A stretch of DNA of 64,000 nucleotides from Enterovibrio calviensis DSM 14347 (lineage in GTDB: Bacteria > Pseudomonadota > Gammaproteobacteria > Enterobacterales > Vibrionaceae), in assembly GCF_000621165.1 (NCBI RefSeq), contig NZ_JHZA01000001.1:248001-312000 (forward strand). The letters are read 5' to 3'. This document shows positions 19,366 through 28,963 of the stretch, piece after piece. The translations under genes were made by a program, and so were the position numbers. The stretch's first letter is position 1. The number at the start of each line of letters is the position of its first letter. The notes beneath the pieces are model-generated. The model did not search any database. It saw nothing but the letters and a program-made list of their open reading frames with translations, and was not told the DNA's origin.

Positions 19366-19395
19366 CTGTTACTGACGAAAAACGTCTTTACGAAC

Positions 19396-21879
19396 TTACG
19401 TTGACGGTACCACGACAATCGGTCCGCTAAAGGCATTCACTGCAGGTGCTTCACCGCTGAATTTCTCGTATTCAACCAAACATGTATACGCACTGCACGC
19501 TTGCGCAAGCTCAGACGTGCCGATATCCAAGGTCATCGTGTTCGGGTCGCCATAAGTATCTATCGCACCGATTTCAGAGCCTGTTGGGCCATACCAAGCA
19601 CCTTCTTGGATGCGAATCACACCCGGTGGATAGTTGGCGGACACCACGGCCCCCGCAATGAGTTGGCCTCGGTCGTTATACACCCGAATCAAATCACCAT
19701 CTTTAATGCCTTTTGCTTTGGCATCATCTGGGTTGATATAGGCTGGCTCGCGCCCTTGAACCGTATAGGTTTCACGGATAGCGGGTGACTCACACATCTG
19801 GGAGTGAAGGCGTTTATCAGGGTGACAGGACTGCAGCCAATAGGGGAAGGATGCTGACCCGGGCCCACCATGAGAACGCTCGGCCTTTTCAAACCACATC
19901 GGGTGTTCTTGGCAATATTCGTAACCAAAACTGCCGATTTTACGGCTGGTGATCTCAATAAAGCCGGAAGGGGTGCCTAACGGGTTCAACTCTGGGTCTT
20001 CTCGGAACAGTGCATGACGAACAAAGGTGCTGCCTTCGCCGAAGCTGACATAGCCATCTTTCCAGAAGGTACTGAAATCTGGCATCTCAAACTTACCTTT
20101 GTTGGCGGCAACGCATTCGTTGTAGAGCTTCTCAACCCACTGCATTTCCGTCATTTCTTGGGCATATTCTTTATCTTTACCCGCGCCAAAACGCTGTGCC
20201 AGCCCTTTGAAGATGTCAAAGTCGGTTCGCGATTGATAAAGCGGGTCCACCAGCTTGTGCATAGCAATGATGCCCGTGGCTGAATAAGCGCCATAGAGAT
20301 CTAAATCGTTGCGCTCAAACTGGGTACAGGCAGGCAATACAATGTCAGAGAAACGGCAGGTCGCTGTCCATGCAAAATCAATGGTGACGGCGGTTTCAAT
20401 GTTGTAATACGCCTTCTTCATCCGATTATGATCTTGGTGGTGATGCCATGGGTTGTTCCCGCTGACCACAACCATTTTAATCGGTGGTAACTTCACTTTG
20501 TTACCATTGTGATTGATCACTTTACCCGGCTCTTCAATGGATTCTATCCATCGCGCCACAGGAATCGTGCTGGCATACCCTTTGTAATCTGCATTGGGGT
20601 GGAGCGGCGTCATTCCGGGGTCGAGGTTACGAGGGAAACCACCCGGGCCTGCTGCTCCTGTTGCTGGCTCACCGATACCGCTGTAGTGGTGCGCATACGA
20701 CACCCCACCCCCAGGAAGGCCAATGCCTCCGAGCATGCTTGCGATCACGGCACCCATCCAATAAGGTTGCTCACCATGTTGTTGACGCTGAACACACCAG
20801 CCAAACATCAGCTGAGTGCGCTCGCTCGCTATCATGCGGGAGAACTCGCGAATTTTTTCGGCAGGTACGCCACAGATTTCCGCTGCCCACTCGGGTGTTT
20901 TCTCTACCTTGTCTTTGGTTTTACCCATCACATAATCGACGAAGGGCTCAAAGCCAAGACAATAGAGCTTGATGAAATCTTTGTCGTAGAGGTCTTCGGT
21001 ATAGAGCGTGTGGGCAATCCCCAACATGAAGGGAACATCAGTTTGCGGGTTGATATAGAGCTGATCACAACCCAGATAGTTCTGTGTTTTGCTCACCACA
21101 GGATCGACAGAAATCACTTTAATGTCGCCGCTGGCCACTTTGTCTTTTAGCTCGGCAAAATAGCCATACACGTCATGGGTCGGACACTGCCAGCCCACTT
21201 GCGCATTCTTGATCGGATCGTTCGCCCAAATAACGATTTGTTTGGCATGCTCCAACACCAAAGGCCACGAGGTTTGCTGTGCATACACCTCTGTTGACCC
21301 AAGAACATAAGGCATGATGGTTTGCCCTGCTCCTGTGGAGTAATCCCCGATCTTCTTAACAAAGGCGCCATGCATCGCAACAGCGCGCTGCATGTGGGTG
21401 GTACAGCTGTGGAACTGGCCGGTCTGTCGCCAACCTGTTTGACCCGCAAGTAAGCCTGAAGGCCCGTAGGTTTTCTGCACCCGCTCTAGTTCGTCGTAGA
21501 ACAAATCGAGCGCTTGATCCCACGTCACACGCACAAAGCGATTATCGCCACGTGTGGTATTCCAGCCTTCGGTTTTTTTCAGCCAATCTAATCGCACCAT
21601 CGGGTATCTCACCCGAGATGGGTTGTAGATCAATCCTTTGATCCCTTCGATCATTTCGGTGGGATGTTTGTCATGGCTAAATGCCACGACTTCTGCCACT
21701 TCACCGCCCACCACTCGCGCTCTAAAAGCGCCCCAGTGGGAACCCGACGTGCGCCATGCACCTTCGAGTAATTCCGCATTCGCCTCTGCGTCCGTCGCAA
21801 CCAACAGGCTTGGCCCGATAGCTACGGTTGCACTGACAGACAACATGCGTTTTAAGAAAGAACGTCTATTCATCGCCAT
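19396..21879 (-). CDS. torA: Trimethylamine-N-oxide reductase, molybdoenzyme
   Basis: Periplasmic molybdopterin enzyme of 827 residues that reduces TMAO to trimethylamine as a terminal electron acceptor. The twin-arginine signal NRRSFLKRM at residues 4-12, with cleavage near 34, shows Tat export after cofactor loading. The molybdenum-ligand serine is in GDYSTGAGQ (Ser181), as in TorA and DMSO reductase. The C-terminal cofactor-binding domain (ARSHG-like RSHGGPG, then [14 protein letters not shown]) is complete. I start at 21879, which has GAGAGGA eight bases upstream and begins 13 bases after the torC stop. An upstream start at 21906 would overlap torC. Last gene of torECA. No torD chaperone gene follows. 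Confidence 0.95.
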   Translation of the reverse strand: MAMNRRSFLKRMLSVSATVAIGPSLLVATDAEANAELLEGAWRTSGSHWGAFRARVVGGEVAEVVAFSHDKHPTEMIEGIKGLIYNPSRVRYPMVRLDWLKKTEGWNTTRGDNRFVRVTWDQALDLFYDELERVQKTYGPSGLLAGQTGWRQTGQFHSCTTHMQRAVAMHGAFVKKIGDYSTGAGQTIMPYVLGSTEVYAQQTSWPLVLEHAKQIVIWANDPIKNAQVGWQCPTHDVYGYFAELKDKVASGDIKVISVDPVVSKTQNYLGCDQLYINPQTDVPFMLGIAHTLYTEDLYDKDFIKLYCLGFEPFVDYVMGKTKDKVEKTPEWAAEICGVPAEKIREFSRMIASERTQLMFGWCVQRQQHGEQPYWMGAVIASMLGGIGLPGGGVSYAHHYSGIGEPATGAAGPGGFPRNLDPGMTPLHPNADYKGYASTIPVARWIESIEEPGKVINHNGNKVKLPPIKMVVVSGNNPWHHHQDHNRMKKAYYNIETAVTIDFAWTATCRFSDIVLPACTQFERNDLDLYGAYSATGIIAMHKLVDPLYQSRTDFDIFKGLAQRFGAGKDKEYAQEMTEMQWVEKLYNECVAANKGKFEMPDFSTFWKDGYVSFGEGSTFVRHALFREDPELNPLGTPSGFIEITSRKIGSFGYEYCQEHPMWFEKAERSHGGPGSASFPYWLQSCHPDKRLHSQMCESPAIRETYTVQGREPAYINPDDAKAKGIKDGDLIRVYNDRGQLIAGAVVSANYPPGVIRIQEGAWYGPTGSEIGAIDTYGDPNTMTLDIGTSELAQACSAYTCLVEYEKFSGEAPAVNAFSGPIVVVPST

Positions 21880-21892
21880 GTCGCTATTCCTC

Positions 21893-23071
21893 TCAGTGTT
21901 CAGCAAATGTGCTGGAGTGTTTTTGGAGATACTTCAGCACCAGCGACTGTGTTGCCTGATCGAAATTCACAAAGCCCATCATGCCGTCAAACATGCCCGG
22001 CCACGTGTTGGCATCAAAGTGCGCAACATCGGGTTGGGTGTGACACAAGCTACAGTTGGTGTCGTATGCTTGCTTCGCTTCGGTCCACACAGGGTCAATG
22101 TTGTCGAGGAAGTTGGCTTTTTTCGCCCACAAGTCCACTTCAACACGCTGCCATGTCAGGCCAGTCAGGTCATCTTCTTTGGTCTCGAAGGTTCTCACGT
22201 CGGTATCACTCTGTGCGACGGCTTTCGACAAGGCGGCAGAAGCAATATTCAATCCGAAGTCTTCATAAATCACCCGACCAAAACCCTTCATTTTACGCCA
22301 GCCAGTGATAGACACTCTGATGGCCTCTTTACTGTCATCAATCACAGTCACTTTGGTTGCAGGCTCAAGCACACCACCGTCAGTGGTCAGTTCTTTATCG
22401 ACATACATTTCTAAGAAGTTGACGCTATAAACGGGTTTGTCTTTGTCGTAACTGGTGCTGTGAGACATGGAAATCAACTTACCGAGCATGCCGCCTGTTG
22501 AGTCCATTTCAGCGGGTAGCTCGTGGGCGATCCCTTTGTGACAATCAATACAGCTTTGGTCACGTTCTGCCGCTTGCGCCATTTGCAGACGTGCCGCTGG
22601 GCGCATGTTTTCAATCTGCATACTTTCGTATTTATGGCAGGTTTTACACTCAGCCGAACCATTGGCTGTAAACCTTGCCCATTCGTGCTGAGCCAACTCT
22701 AAGCGCTTATCGAGGAATTTTTCACGTGTACCAATCACGCCAAAAATCTGCGCGTACACTTCTTTACTTGCCTGCATTTTCCGCGCAATTTTATCTGTCC
22801 AATTATGAGGAACGTGACAATCAGGACACGTCGCTCTCACGCCAGATGTGTTAGACCAATGCACGGTGTGCTGAAGCTCAGGATATACGTTGTCACGCAT
22901 GGAGTGACAGCTGATACAAAACTTCTCAGTATTGGTGACTTCTAATGCGGTGTTGAATCCACCCCAGAAAATCACCCCTGCAATGAACCCACCAAGGGTC
23001 AAGGTGCCAAGGCTGATTTTGGTTGCTGGACGTTTCAGCGTCGTCCAGAGTTTCATTAAGAATTCTTTCAT
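21893..23071 (-). CDS. torC: Pentaheme c-type cytochrome TorC
   Basis: Membrane-anchored pentaheme cytochrome of 392 residues that passes electrons from menaquinol to TorA. One N-terminal membrane anchor spans about residues 19-40. Five CxxCH heme sites are visible at Cys 52, 82, 142, 174 and 340. The first four form the NapC/NirT-like module and the last sits in the C-terminal TorC-specific domain, which touches TorA. Length and heme count match the family. It lies between torE (43 bases upstream) and torA in one operon. The fifth heme site CSLCH is intact, so the protein should be functional. Confidence 0.95.
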   Translation of the reverse strand: MKEFLMKLWTTLKRPATKISLGTLTLGGFIAGVIFWGGFNTALEVTNTEKFCISCHSMRDNVYPELQHTVHWSNTSGVRATCPDCHVPHNWTDKIARKMQASKEVYAQIFGVIGTREKFLDKRLELAQHEWARFTANGSAECKTCHKYESMQIENMRPAARLQMAQAAERDQSCIDCHKGIAHELPAEMDSTGGMLGKLISMSHSTSYDKDKPVYSVNFLEMYVDKELTTDGGVLEPATKVTVIDDSKEAIRVSITGWRKMKGFGRVIYEDFGLNIASAALSKAVAQSDTDVRTFETKEDDLTGLTWQRVEVDLWAKKANFLDNIDPVWTEAKQAYDTNCSLCHTQPDVAHFDANTWPGMFDGMMGFVNFDQATQSLVLKYLQKHSSTFAEH

Positions 23072-23114
23072 GGTTATCTGCTCTTATTCATCGCTCAGGA
23101 AGTGTTGCGGGGTA

Positions 23115-23294
23115 CTAACCATGCCCAGGGGGGCCGAAAAAGAACACCTGACTCATCCAAATGGCGAACCCGTAACCGCCAATGAGCATCACGCTCAAAA
23201 TCGGAAACAGAAACACAGTAATAAATAAGAACGCACGCCACTCGTAGCTCTGCTTCTCTGGCTCTTGAACAATATCTGCTTCGTGTTGGCTCAT
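23115..23294 (-). CDS. torE: TorE, small NapE/TorE-family membrane protein
   Basis: This 59-residue protein is the first gene of the torECA operon. It begins MSQHEADIVQEPEKQSYEWR, has one membrane helix (about residues 21-46) and ends VFFFGPPGHG, the pattern of NapE/TorE proteins found in TMAO and nitrate reductase operons of Shewanella and Vibrio. The function is not well known; a role in assembly or electron transfer at the membrane is presumed. AGAGGA stands nine bases before the ATG. A perfect 16-base palindrome lies just upstream. Confidence 0.88.
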   Translation of the reverse strand: MSQHEADIVQEPEKQSYEWRAFLFITVFLFPILSVMLIGGYGFAIWMSQVFFFGPPGHG

Positions 23295-23311
23295 GACCTA
23301 TTTCCTCTGTC

Positions 23312-23327
23312 TCGGTGTCGACACCGA
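23312..23327. promoter_or_regulatory. Perfect 16-bp palindrome in the torECA leader
   Basis: TCGGTGTC followed by its exact complement GACACCGA, 17 bases upstream of the torE start. It could be a transcription-factor operator or an RNA hairpin ahead of the ribosome binding site. It does not match the TorR box known from E. coli. Confidence 0.55.
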
Positions 23328-23482
23328 AATGGTTCCAGAATTAAATTTATGTACAAAAGTAGTTTAGGAGATTGGAGATAAAAACGTGTCTCTTTATTGA
23401 CTCTGGGATAAATATAAAGTCATTGTTTACAGTACGGTAAGTGGTAGGGCGAGAAGAACATAACGACGAAAAATGTAAGGAT

Positions 23483-23505
23483 GGGGACAGGGCGTCCCCA
23501 TGTCT
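23483..23505 (-). terminator. Weak terminator hairpin after the PAS receptor
   Basis: Arms ATGGGGAC/GTCCCCAT with a short loop, close behind the receptor stop. The T tract is poor (CCTTACATTTTT), so read-through into torECA is possible. Confidence 0.5.
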
Positions 23506-23509
23506 AAAA

Positions 23510-25225
23510 TTACTGACCCGTTGATACTTTGAGAACGGCAGCCAGTTCGTCCAACAGCTTCTGGGTATCATCAGAAAGACGGTTGATTTCGTTGGTCGAC
23601 TCTGATGAGCGCGAAGCCAATTGTCTGACTTCATCTGCCACGACGGCAAACCCTCGGCCATGTTCACCCGCACGCGCCGCTTCGATCGCAGCATTCAATG
23701 CCAGTAAGTTGGTTTGCTCAGAGATACCATCGATCACTTTCGCGATGTTGGATATTTCTGCACTTGAGTTTGCTACGCCACCCATGATTTCACTCATGCC
23801 TTCGCGCTGTTGAACCTGCGCCGTGACATCTTTGACAAAAGCGGTGTACATGGTTTTCCCATCTACTTCGACCTTAGACAATGACAGTAAGCCGTAGGCC
23901 AATTTGCCGTCCTTACGATGAACAGGGACTTCGCGGCTAGAGCCGACAATTTTGTCCTGTCCTGTCGTACGATTCGCGTTAACGTAACTATCGTGGTTGG
24001 CTTGGATTTCTGGCGGTACTAGCATTTTGATGTTTTGCCCGACGACTTCCGAAGGGTCATAGCCCCACAGTTTTTCAGCGGCAGGGTTGAAGAAAGTCAC
24101 GATGTTGTTTTCATCGATGGTGACAACCGCATCCAGTGCCTGTGACAAGGTTTGATTGATTGCTTCTTGCGCTGTGCGTTGCTCTGTAATATCCCGAACA
24201 AAGGCGGTGTAACCAATGTTGCCGCCAATATCGACTTTTGACAGCGAAAAGTTCACCCAAATACGTGACTTATCTTTACGCTGCATTTCCAACTCACGGG
24301 CAGAACCCACTATCTTGTTGTTACCCGTGCGACGGTTCGCGTTCACGAAGTTATCGTGGTTCGCTTGAAACTCATCAGGCACCAGCATGCGAACGTTATT
24401 GCCCACGACTTCATCACTTTTGAATCCCCAAAGCTCTTCTGCCGCAGGGTTAAAGAATGTCACATTATTGTCAGAGTCAATACTGACCACGGCATCGATC
24501 GCCTGTCGAAGCACTTGTTCATTTTCTTCGCGAGCGAGGCGTTCTTTACTGATGTCTCGAGTAAACGCTGTGTACCCCACTTCATCGCCGACTTCGATAC
24601 GAGAAAGTGACAGATTTGCCCACAGGGTTGTTCCATCTTTTCGCTCCAGTTCGACATCCCGGCTTGTTCCAACAATCATATCGACTTTGGACTCACGGTT
24701 AGTGTTGACGTAGGTATCGTGGAAGGCGCGAATATCTTTGGGAACGAGCATTTTGACGTTTTTCCCAATCACTTCCTCTTTGCTGTAACCCCACAACTCA
24801 ACGGCAGCATCGTTCATGTAAGTGACACAGTTTTGGCCATCAATGGAGACAACGGCATTCACCGATTGCGACACCATTTGTTCTGAGCGTTCGCGCGCGA
24901 GCACTTCTTCAGTGACATCACGGAGAAAGGCTGACCAACCAACGCCACCAGAAACCGACACTTTGTTTAGTGTGATATCGCACCACACTTTCTTGTTTCC
25001 CTGATCTTTCAGCTCAACGCGTGTCGTGCCTTCCTGAAGCGCACCAATCTGTAACGTACTGAAATCTTGCCCTATTTTGTCTTTCTCTGACACGCCAAAG
25101 AAACGTTCCGCAGCGGCATTCATGTAATGAATTCTGTTTTTCTTATCTGTATAAACAATAGCGTCCGACGCTTTATCCAGAATCTGTTTGCTCACGCCAT
25201 TTGTGTTGCTTCCAAACAATCCCAT
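23510..25225 (-). CDS. Four-PAS methyl-accepting transducer with short signalling domain
   Basis: Cytoplasmic chemotaxis transducer of 571 residues. Four PAS domains occupy about residues 10-480. The last three are highly similar to one another and share FFNPAAE/YMNDAA and MLVP...ANHDxxVNANR segments. The signalling region is unusually short: only about 30 residues stand before the conserved tip ([28 protein letters not shown]) and about 40 after it, so the coiled-coil hairpin is much shorter than in standard receptors. The frame opens at 25312, but the ATG at 25225 begins the conserved start MGLFGS and is the likelier start. It precedes torECA on the same strand by about 215 bases, which suggests a role in redox or TMAO taxis (inference). 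Confidence 0.88.
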   Translation of the reverse strand: MGLFGSNTNGVSKQILDKASDAIVYTDKKNRIHYMNAAAERFFGVSEKDKIGQDFSTLQIGALQEGTTRVELKDQGNKKVWCDITLNKVSVSGGVGWSAFLRDVTEEVLARERSEQMVSQSVNAVVSIDGQNCVTYMNDAAVELWGYSKEEVIGKNVKMLVPKDIRAFHDTYVNTNRESKVDMIVGTSRDVELERKDGTTLWANLSLSRIEVGDEVGYTAFTRDISKERLAREENEQVLRQAIDAVVSIDSDNNVTFFNPAAEELWGFKSDEVVGNNVRMLVPDEFQANHDNFVNANRRTGNNKIVGSARELEMQRKDKSRIWVNFSLSKVDIGGNIGYTAFVRDITEQRTAQEAINQTLSQALDAVVTIDENNIVTFFNPAAEKLWGYDPSEVVGQNIKMLVPPEIQANHDSYVNANRTTGQDKIVGSSREVPVHRKDGKLAYGLLSLSKVEVDGKTMYTAFVKDVTAQVQQREGMSEIMGGVANSSAEISNIAKVIDGISEQTNLLALNAAIEAARAGEHGRGFAVVADEVRQLASRSSESTNEINRLSDDTQKLLDELAAVLKVSTGQ

Positions 25226-25427
25226 ATCTCGACCTGTACTGAGTAAAAGGAACAACCGTGTCACATACACGACATTTGTATAAAGCGTAGACAGATATTC
25301 TAAGGCCAACAAATATGTTTATTTGAGAAGGTCACCAATGGGAGAGCTTGCGAGCTAAATGGTTTAATCGGTCACCGTTGGTTTAGGCGATTTCTCATTT
25401 TGAGTCTCAATTTGCGTATGTACTTCT

Positions 25428-25442
25428 ATTTACACTGTAAAC
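25428..25442. promoter_or_regulatory. parS2 partition site
   Basis: ATTTACACTGTAAAC matches the Vibrio chromosome II centromere consensus nTTTACAnTGTAAAn at every fixed position. It lies between the PAS receptor and the GH13 gene, about 13 kb left of parAB. Confidence 0.85.
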
Positions 25443-25527
25443 CGAAAGTCTAGATAATAAATCACGAACACCACGTATCCATGCGCTACGCTATAGGGGG
25501 TAAACCACTAGGAAATAAAGAAAAACC

Positions 25528-27144
25528 ATGAAACTCAGTGCATCGCCAATTCTCTACCACATCTACGTTAGAAGCTTCTTCGACAGCAATGGCGACGGGG
25601 TTGGTGATCTCAATGGCATTCGAGAAAAGCTCGATTACTTTGCGTGGCTAAATGTCGACGGCATTTTATTGTCTCCAATATTTGAATCGCCATTGAGCGA
25701 CTTTGGATACGACATTACCAATCTCTGCGCGATCAATCCTGAATACGGCGATATGTCGACGTTCGCGGCGCTGGTGGAAGAAGCCAAAGCACGTGGCATT
25801 GCGGTTTTTCTAGATTTCGTGGCCAACCACACCTCAAGTAAGCATCCATGGTTTTTGGAAAGCGCCAGTGGAACTCCCAACGAAAAATCGGATTGGTATA
25901 TTTGGTCGCCCGCTCGCGCTGATGGCACGCCGCCCAATAACTGGCTCACTATTTTTGGCGAATCAGCGTGGCGATGGCACCCGACGCGTGGTGAGTATTA
26001 TCTGCACAACACCCTCAGTAATCAGCCGGATTTAAATTACCGAAATCCCAATGTCGTCCGTCAGCTAATGAAAGATGTACGATTTTGGCTCGACACGGGC
26101 ATCACCGGTCTTCGTCTTGATTCAGTGAACCTGTTTTTGCACGATGATAAGCTACGCAATAATCCCCCCCGTCATTTGGGGTGGCAAGACGAAGCCAGAA
26201 ACGACCCATATCTGTACCAAAGCCAACGCTATAACATCAGTCGTCCTGAAAACATTCATTTGCTCAAACAATTGCGGGTGATTGCTGACGGGTATGATGA
26301 AAGAAAGTGGCTGCTCGGTTCATTAAGCGACCCTTCACCCTATGCCGTGATCGACCGCTACACCAGTGAAGGGGATGCCCTTGATGCGGCCAACATCTTT
26401 GAATCGCTGAGTCTTTGCCAGAATGTGCAGCAAGTTGGCGAGCAGTTCACCCAGTTCTTCAATGCCGTTCATCCAGGATTAGGCTGCTGGGGGTTGGGGA
26501 ATCACGATATCGCGCGCACGGTTTCCCGCTGGCAACAGGCCAACAACCAACCCGCGGCGGCGAAAATGCTGCTTGCGTTGCTTTGCTCGCTGCAAGGTGT
26601 GATTAGCATTTATCAAGGCGAAGAGCTGGGCTTACCCGAAGCGAATGTTTCCCCATCCGATCGAAAAGATTTATTCGGCCAGCAAGTGATTGCTAACTAC
26701 GTGGGAAGAGATGGGTGTCGCACTCCCCTGCCATGGGAAAAAGACGCCCCTTTCTTTGGGTTCAGTTCCCAGTCACCATGGCTACCCATTGATGACGAGC
26801 ACCAAGCCTTTTCAATTGATGCTCTGCAAGAAGATCCTCAATCTACGCTCAACTTCACCCGCGAAATGCTGGCATGGCGACAGCAGCAACCCGCGTTGTG
26901 CGAAGGCAGTTGCCGCATGCTGGCATATAATGAAGCACTCATGGTGTTTGAACGTCACCATGAGTCACAGACCTTAGTCATTGCCATCAATGGCTCAAAC
27001 CAAGACGCAACTATCCGCCTTAATTTACCCAGCCCCGCGAAAACACTGCCTATTCCGCATATGCAGGTGTCACCTCCACCACACAACGAGGCGCTGCACT
27101 TACGACCTTGGCAAGTTTGGGTCGGAGAGATTCATAGCAACTAG
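25528..27144 (+). CDS. GH13 alpha-glucosidase-like protein lacking the acid/base Glu
   Basis: Glycoside hydrolase family 13 protein of 538 residues, oligo-1,6-glucosidase-like, cytoplasmic. Region I (DFVANHTSSKHPWF) and the nucleophile Asp198 in GLRLDSVNLF are present, as is region IV with Asp327 in GLGNHDIAR. The general acid/base Glu of region III is missing. Where the paralogue at 30107 reads VGEIGDDNPLALM, this protein reads LGSLSDPSPYAVI, with Ser265 in the Glu position. Nearby family residues are also changed (FDLLN becomes FESLS). It may be inactive, or it may act as a transferase, binding or regulatory protein. It is the only gene in its apparent unit and about 3 kb from the ABC sugar operon. 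Confidence 0.88.
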   Translation: MKLSASPILYHIYVRSFFDSNGDGVGDLNGIREKLDYFAWLNVDGILLSPIFESPLSDFGYDITNLCAINPEYGDMSTFAALVEEAKARGIAVFLDFVANHTSSKHPWFLESASGTPNEKSDWYIWSPARADGTPPNNWLTIFGESAWRWHPTRGEYYLHNTLSNQPDLNYRNPNVVRQLMKDVRFWLDTGITGLRLDSVNLFLHDDKLRNNPPRHLGWQDEARNDPYLYQSQRYNISRPENIHLLKQLRVIADGYDERKWLLGSLSDPSPYAVIDRYTSEGDALDAANIFESLSLCQNVQQVGEQFTQFFNAVHPGLGCWGLGNHDIARTVSRWQQANNQPAAAKMLLALLCSLQGVISIYQGEELGLPEANVSPSDRKDLFGQQVIANYVGRDGCRTPLPWEKDAPFFGFSSQSPWLPIDDEHQAFSIDALQEDPQSTLNFTREMLAWRQQQPALCEGSCRMLAYNEALMVFERHHESQTLVIAINGSNQDATIRLNLPSPAKTLPIPHMQVSPPPHNEALHLRPWQVWVGEIHSN

Positions 27145-27324
27145 TTGTTTATTCAGTCACATAGCTGATCTAGTAAGCCCATTCTGAGCGCATGCTAATT
27201 TAGATGAAGCTCATTATTGAACACACACAAAGTGCAACATACAGCCATACTGTTATCACCAAGCACCTTACATAAACTAACAAGCTTGGACTCTGGAAGT
27301 CATGTCGTTCATAAGGAGCTAACG

Positions 27325-28872
27325 ATGACAGATCCTGTCGTGTTTGATAACAAACCTACAAAAGTCGACCTCGAAAAAGGGAAAGAGTATTACTACTGTC
27401 GCTGCGGTAAATCAGCGTCTCAACCCTACTGTGACGGTTCCCATGCAGGCACGGGCATCACGCCGCTTGCGTACAAGGCAGAGAAAGATGGCGAAGCCTA
27501 TTTCTGCGCCTGTAAACACTCTGCCAACATGCCGTTTTGCGATGGCACCCATACCCGATACAGCGCAGAAGATGTGGGAAAACCCGCACCTGAAGTGATC
27601 GTCACCGACGCTGCGACACAACCCGCGGCGAAAGCCACCAAAGAAGAACCGAATGTGGAGCTTATCCACCAGCTCGCAAAAGATGGCCTCACCAAGTTTG
27701 GTCACCATGGCCCGATGACATCGATGGGTGTCCCCCGCTACCAATTGCCGGAGTGGGATCAAATCCAAATAATGGTGGCGCAAATGGCGGCCAAGCCATT
27801 GCTGGATGAAGACGCTGTCGGGACGGAATTGGTGATTGGCCCGAACGCGAAAAAGCCGCTGACATTGAAAACGCCGCTGTTTGTCTCTGACATGAGTTTT
27901 GGTGCGCTGTCTGAAGAAGCCAAAGTTGCACTCGCCACCGGCGCGGAATTGGCAGGCACGGGGATCTGCTCTGGCGAAGGCGGCATGCTGCCAGAAGAAC
28001 AAGCGGCGAACAGCCGCTATTTCTATGAACTTGCCAGTGCGGAGTTTGGCTACAACAAGGACTTGATGAAAAAAGTCCAAGCCTTCCATTTCAAAGGTGG
28101 TCAAGGGGCGAAAACGGGCACAGGTGGCCACCTGCCGGGGATCAAAAACAAAGGGAAGATTTCCCAAGTCCGTGGCATTGCCGAAGGCACAGATGCGATT
28201 TCACCCTCAACGTTTACGGACATGAAAACCGCGGCGGATTTTGCCCGTTTTGCGGATGAGGTTCGAAAAGAAAGTGGCGGCATTCCAATCGGCTTTAAGC
28301 TCAGTGCTAACCACGTTGAACGAGACATGGCTTTCGCTCTGGAAGCCGGCGCTGATTACATCATCCTTGATGGACGCGGCGGCGGCACAGGTGCAGCGCC
28401 TGTGATGTTCCGCGATCATATCAGTGTGCCCACCATTCCAGCGCTGGCGCGTGCTCGTCACTTCCTTGATTCTCAGGGCGTGAACGGCGTGACGCTGATC
28501 ATCACGGGCGGTTTACGTGTACCGAGTGATTTCGTGAAGGCGTTGGCATTGGGTGCAGACGGTATCGCCCTATCAAACAGTGCCATGCAAGCCATTGGCT
28601 GTGTCGGCGCGCGCATGTGTAACTCCAACATGTGTCCGTCTGGTATTGCCACGCAAGACCCTGAGCTTCGCAAACGCATGAATGTGGAAGTTGGCGCAGA
28701 GCGTCTGCAAAACTTCTTCAATGCATCGACACACTTGATGCAAGTGATGGCGAGAGCATGTGGGCATGATCACCTCAATAAATTTGTGATGGATGATCTG
28801 GCGACTTTCCACAAAGACATGGCGGAGCTGACGGGGATCCCGTATTCCGGCGTAGGACCGCGAAACAGGTAG
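27325..28872 (+). CDS. Double CDGSH iron-sulfur / glutamate synthase-like fusion
   Basis: Fusion protein of 515 residues. The N-terminal part holds two CDGSH-type 2Fe-2S sites: Cys25, Cys27, Cys36, His40 (CRCGKSASQPYCDGSH) and Cys61, Cys63, Cys72, His76 (CACKHSANMPFCDGTH). From about residue 110 onward it is an FMN-binding glutamate synthase-like domain. The latter carries the TIM-barrel segments DMSFGALS, GGQGAKTGTGG, DGRGGGTGAAP and the 3Fe-4S-type cysteines in CVGARMCNSNMCPSGIA. The glutaminase domain of true GltB is absent. The protein is probably an oxidoreductase, with the CDGSH part supplying electrons; the substrate is unknown. The start at 27325 has AAGGAG six bases upstream. The longer frame from 27217 has no such site. 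Confidence 0.88.
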   Translation: MTDPVVFDNKPTKVDLEKGKEYYYCRCGKSASQPYCDGSHAGTGITPLAYKAEKDGEAYFCACKHSANMPFCDGTHTRYSAEDVGKPAPEVIVTDAATQPAAKATKEEPNVELIHQLAKDGLTKFGHHGPMTSMGVPRYQLPEWDQIQIMVAQMAAKPLLDEDAVGTELVIGPNAKKPLTLKTPLFVSDMSFGALSEEAKVALATGAELAGTGICSGEGGMLPEEQAANSRYFYELASAEFGYNKDLMKKVQAFHFKGGQGAKTGTGGHLPGIKNKGKISQVRGIAEGTDAISPSTFTDMKTAADFARFADEVRKESGGIPIGFKLSANHVERDMAFALEAGADYIILDGRGGGTGAAPVMFRDHISVPTIPALARARHFLDSQGVNGVTLIITGGLRVPSDFVKALALGADGIALSNSAMQAIGCVGARMCNSNMCPSGIATQDPELRKRMNVEVGAERLQNFFNASTHLMQVMARACGHDHLNKFVMDDLATFHKDMAELTGIPYSGVGPRNR

Positions 28873-28909
28873 CCTGCTAACGTTCTAACTTGGTAACACG
28901 AAGATAAAA

Positions 28910-28936
28910 AAAGAGGCAGGTTAACCCTGCCTCTTT
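28910..28936. terminator. Bidirectional terminator
   Basis: Arms AAAGAGGCAGG/CCTGCCTCTTT with a five-base loop, between the convergent CDGSH fusion and ABC ATPase genes. Confidence 0.85.
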
Positions 28937-28963
28937 GGCCTTCTAACGTTGTTTTATTATATT

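Noticed and set aside
20509-21150. 213-codon plus frame inside torA
   Set aside because: Antisense shadow rich in His, Arg and Cys; the torA frame has all expected motifs.
23390-23440. Possible fifth parS2 (GTTTACAGTACGGTAAG)
   Set aside because: The right half lacks the TGTAAA core and has extra bases.
27412-28167. 251-codon minus frame inside the CDGSH fusion
   Set aside because: It is a shadow of the plus-strand gene, whose motifs are unambiguous.
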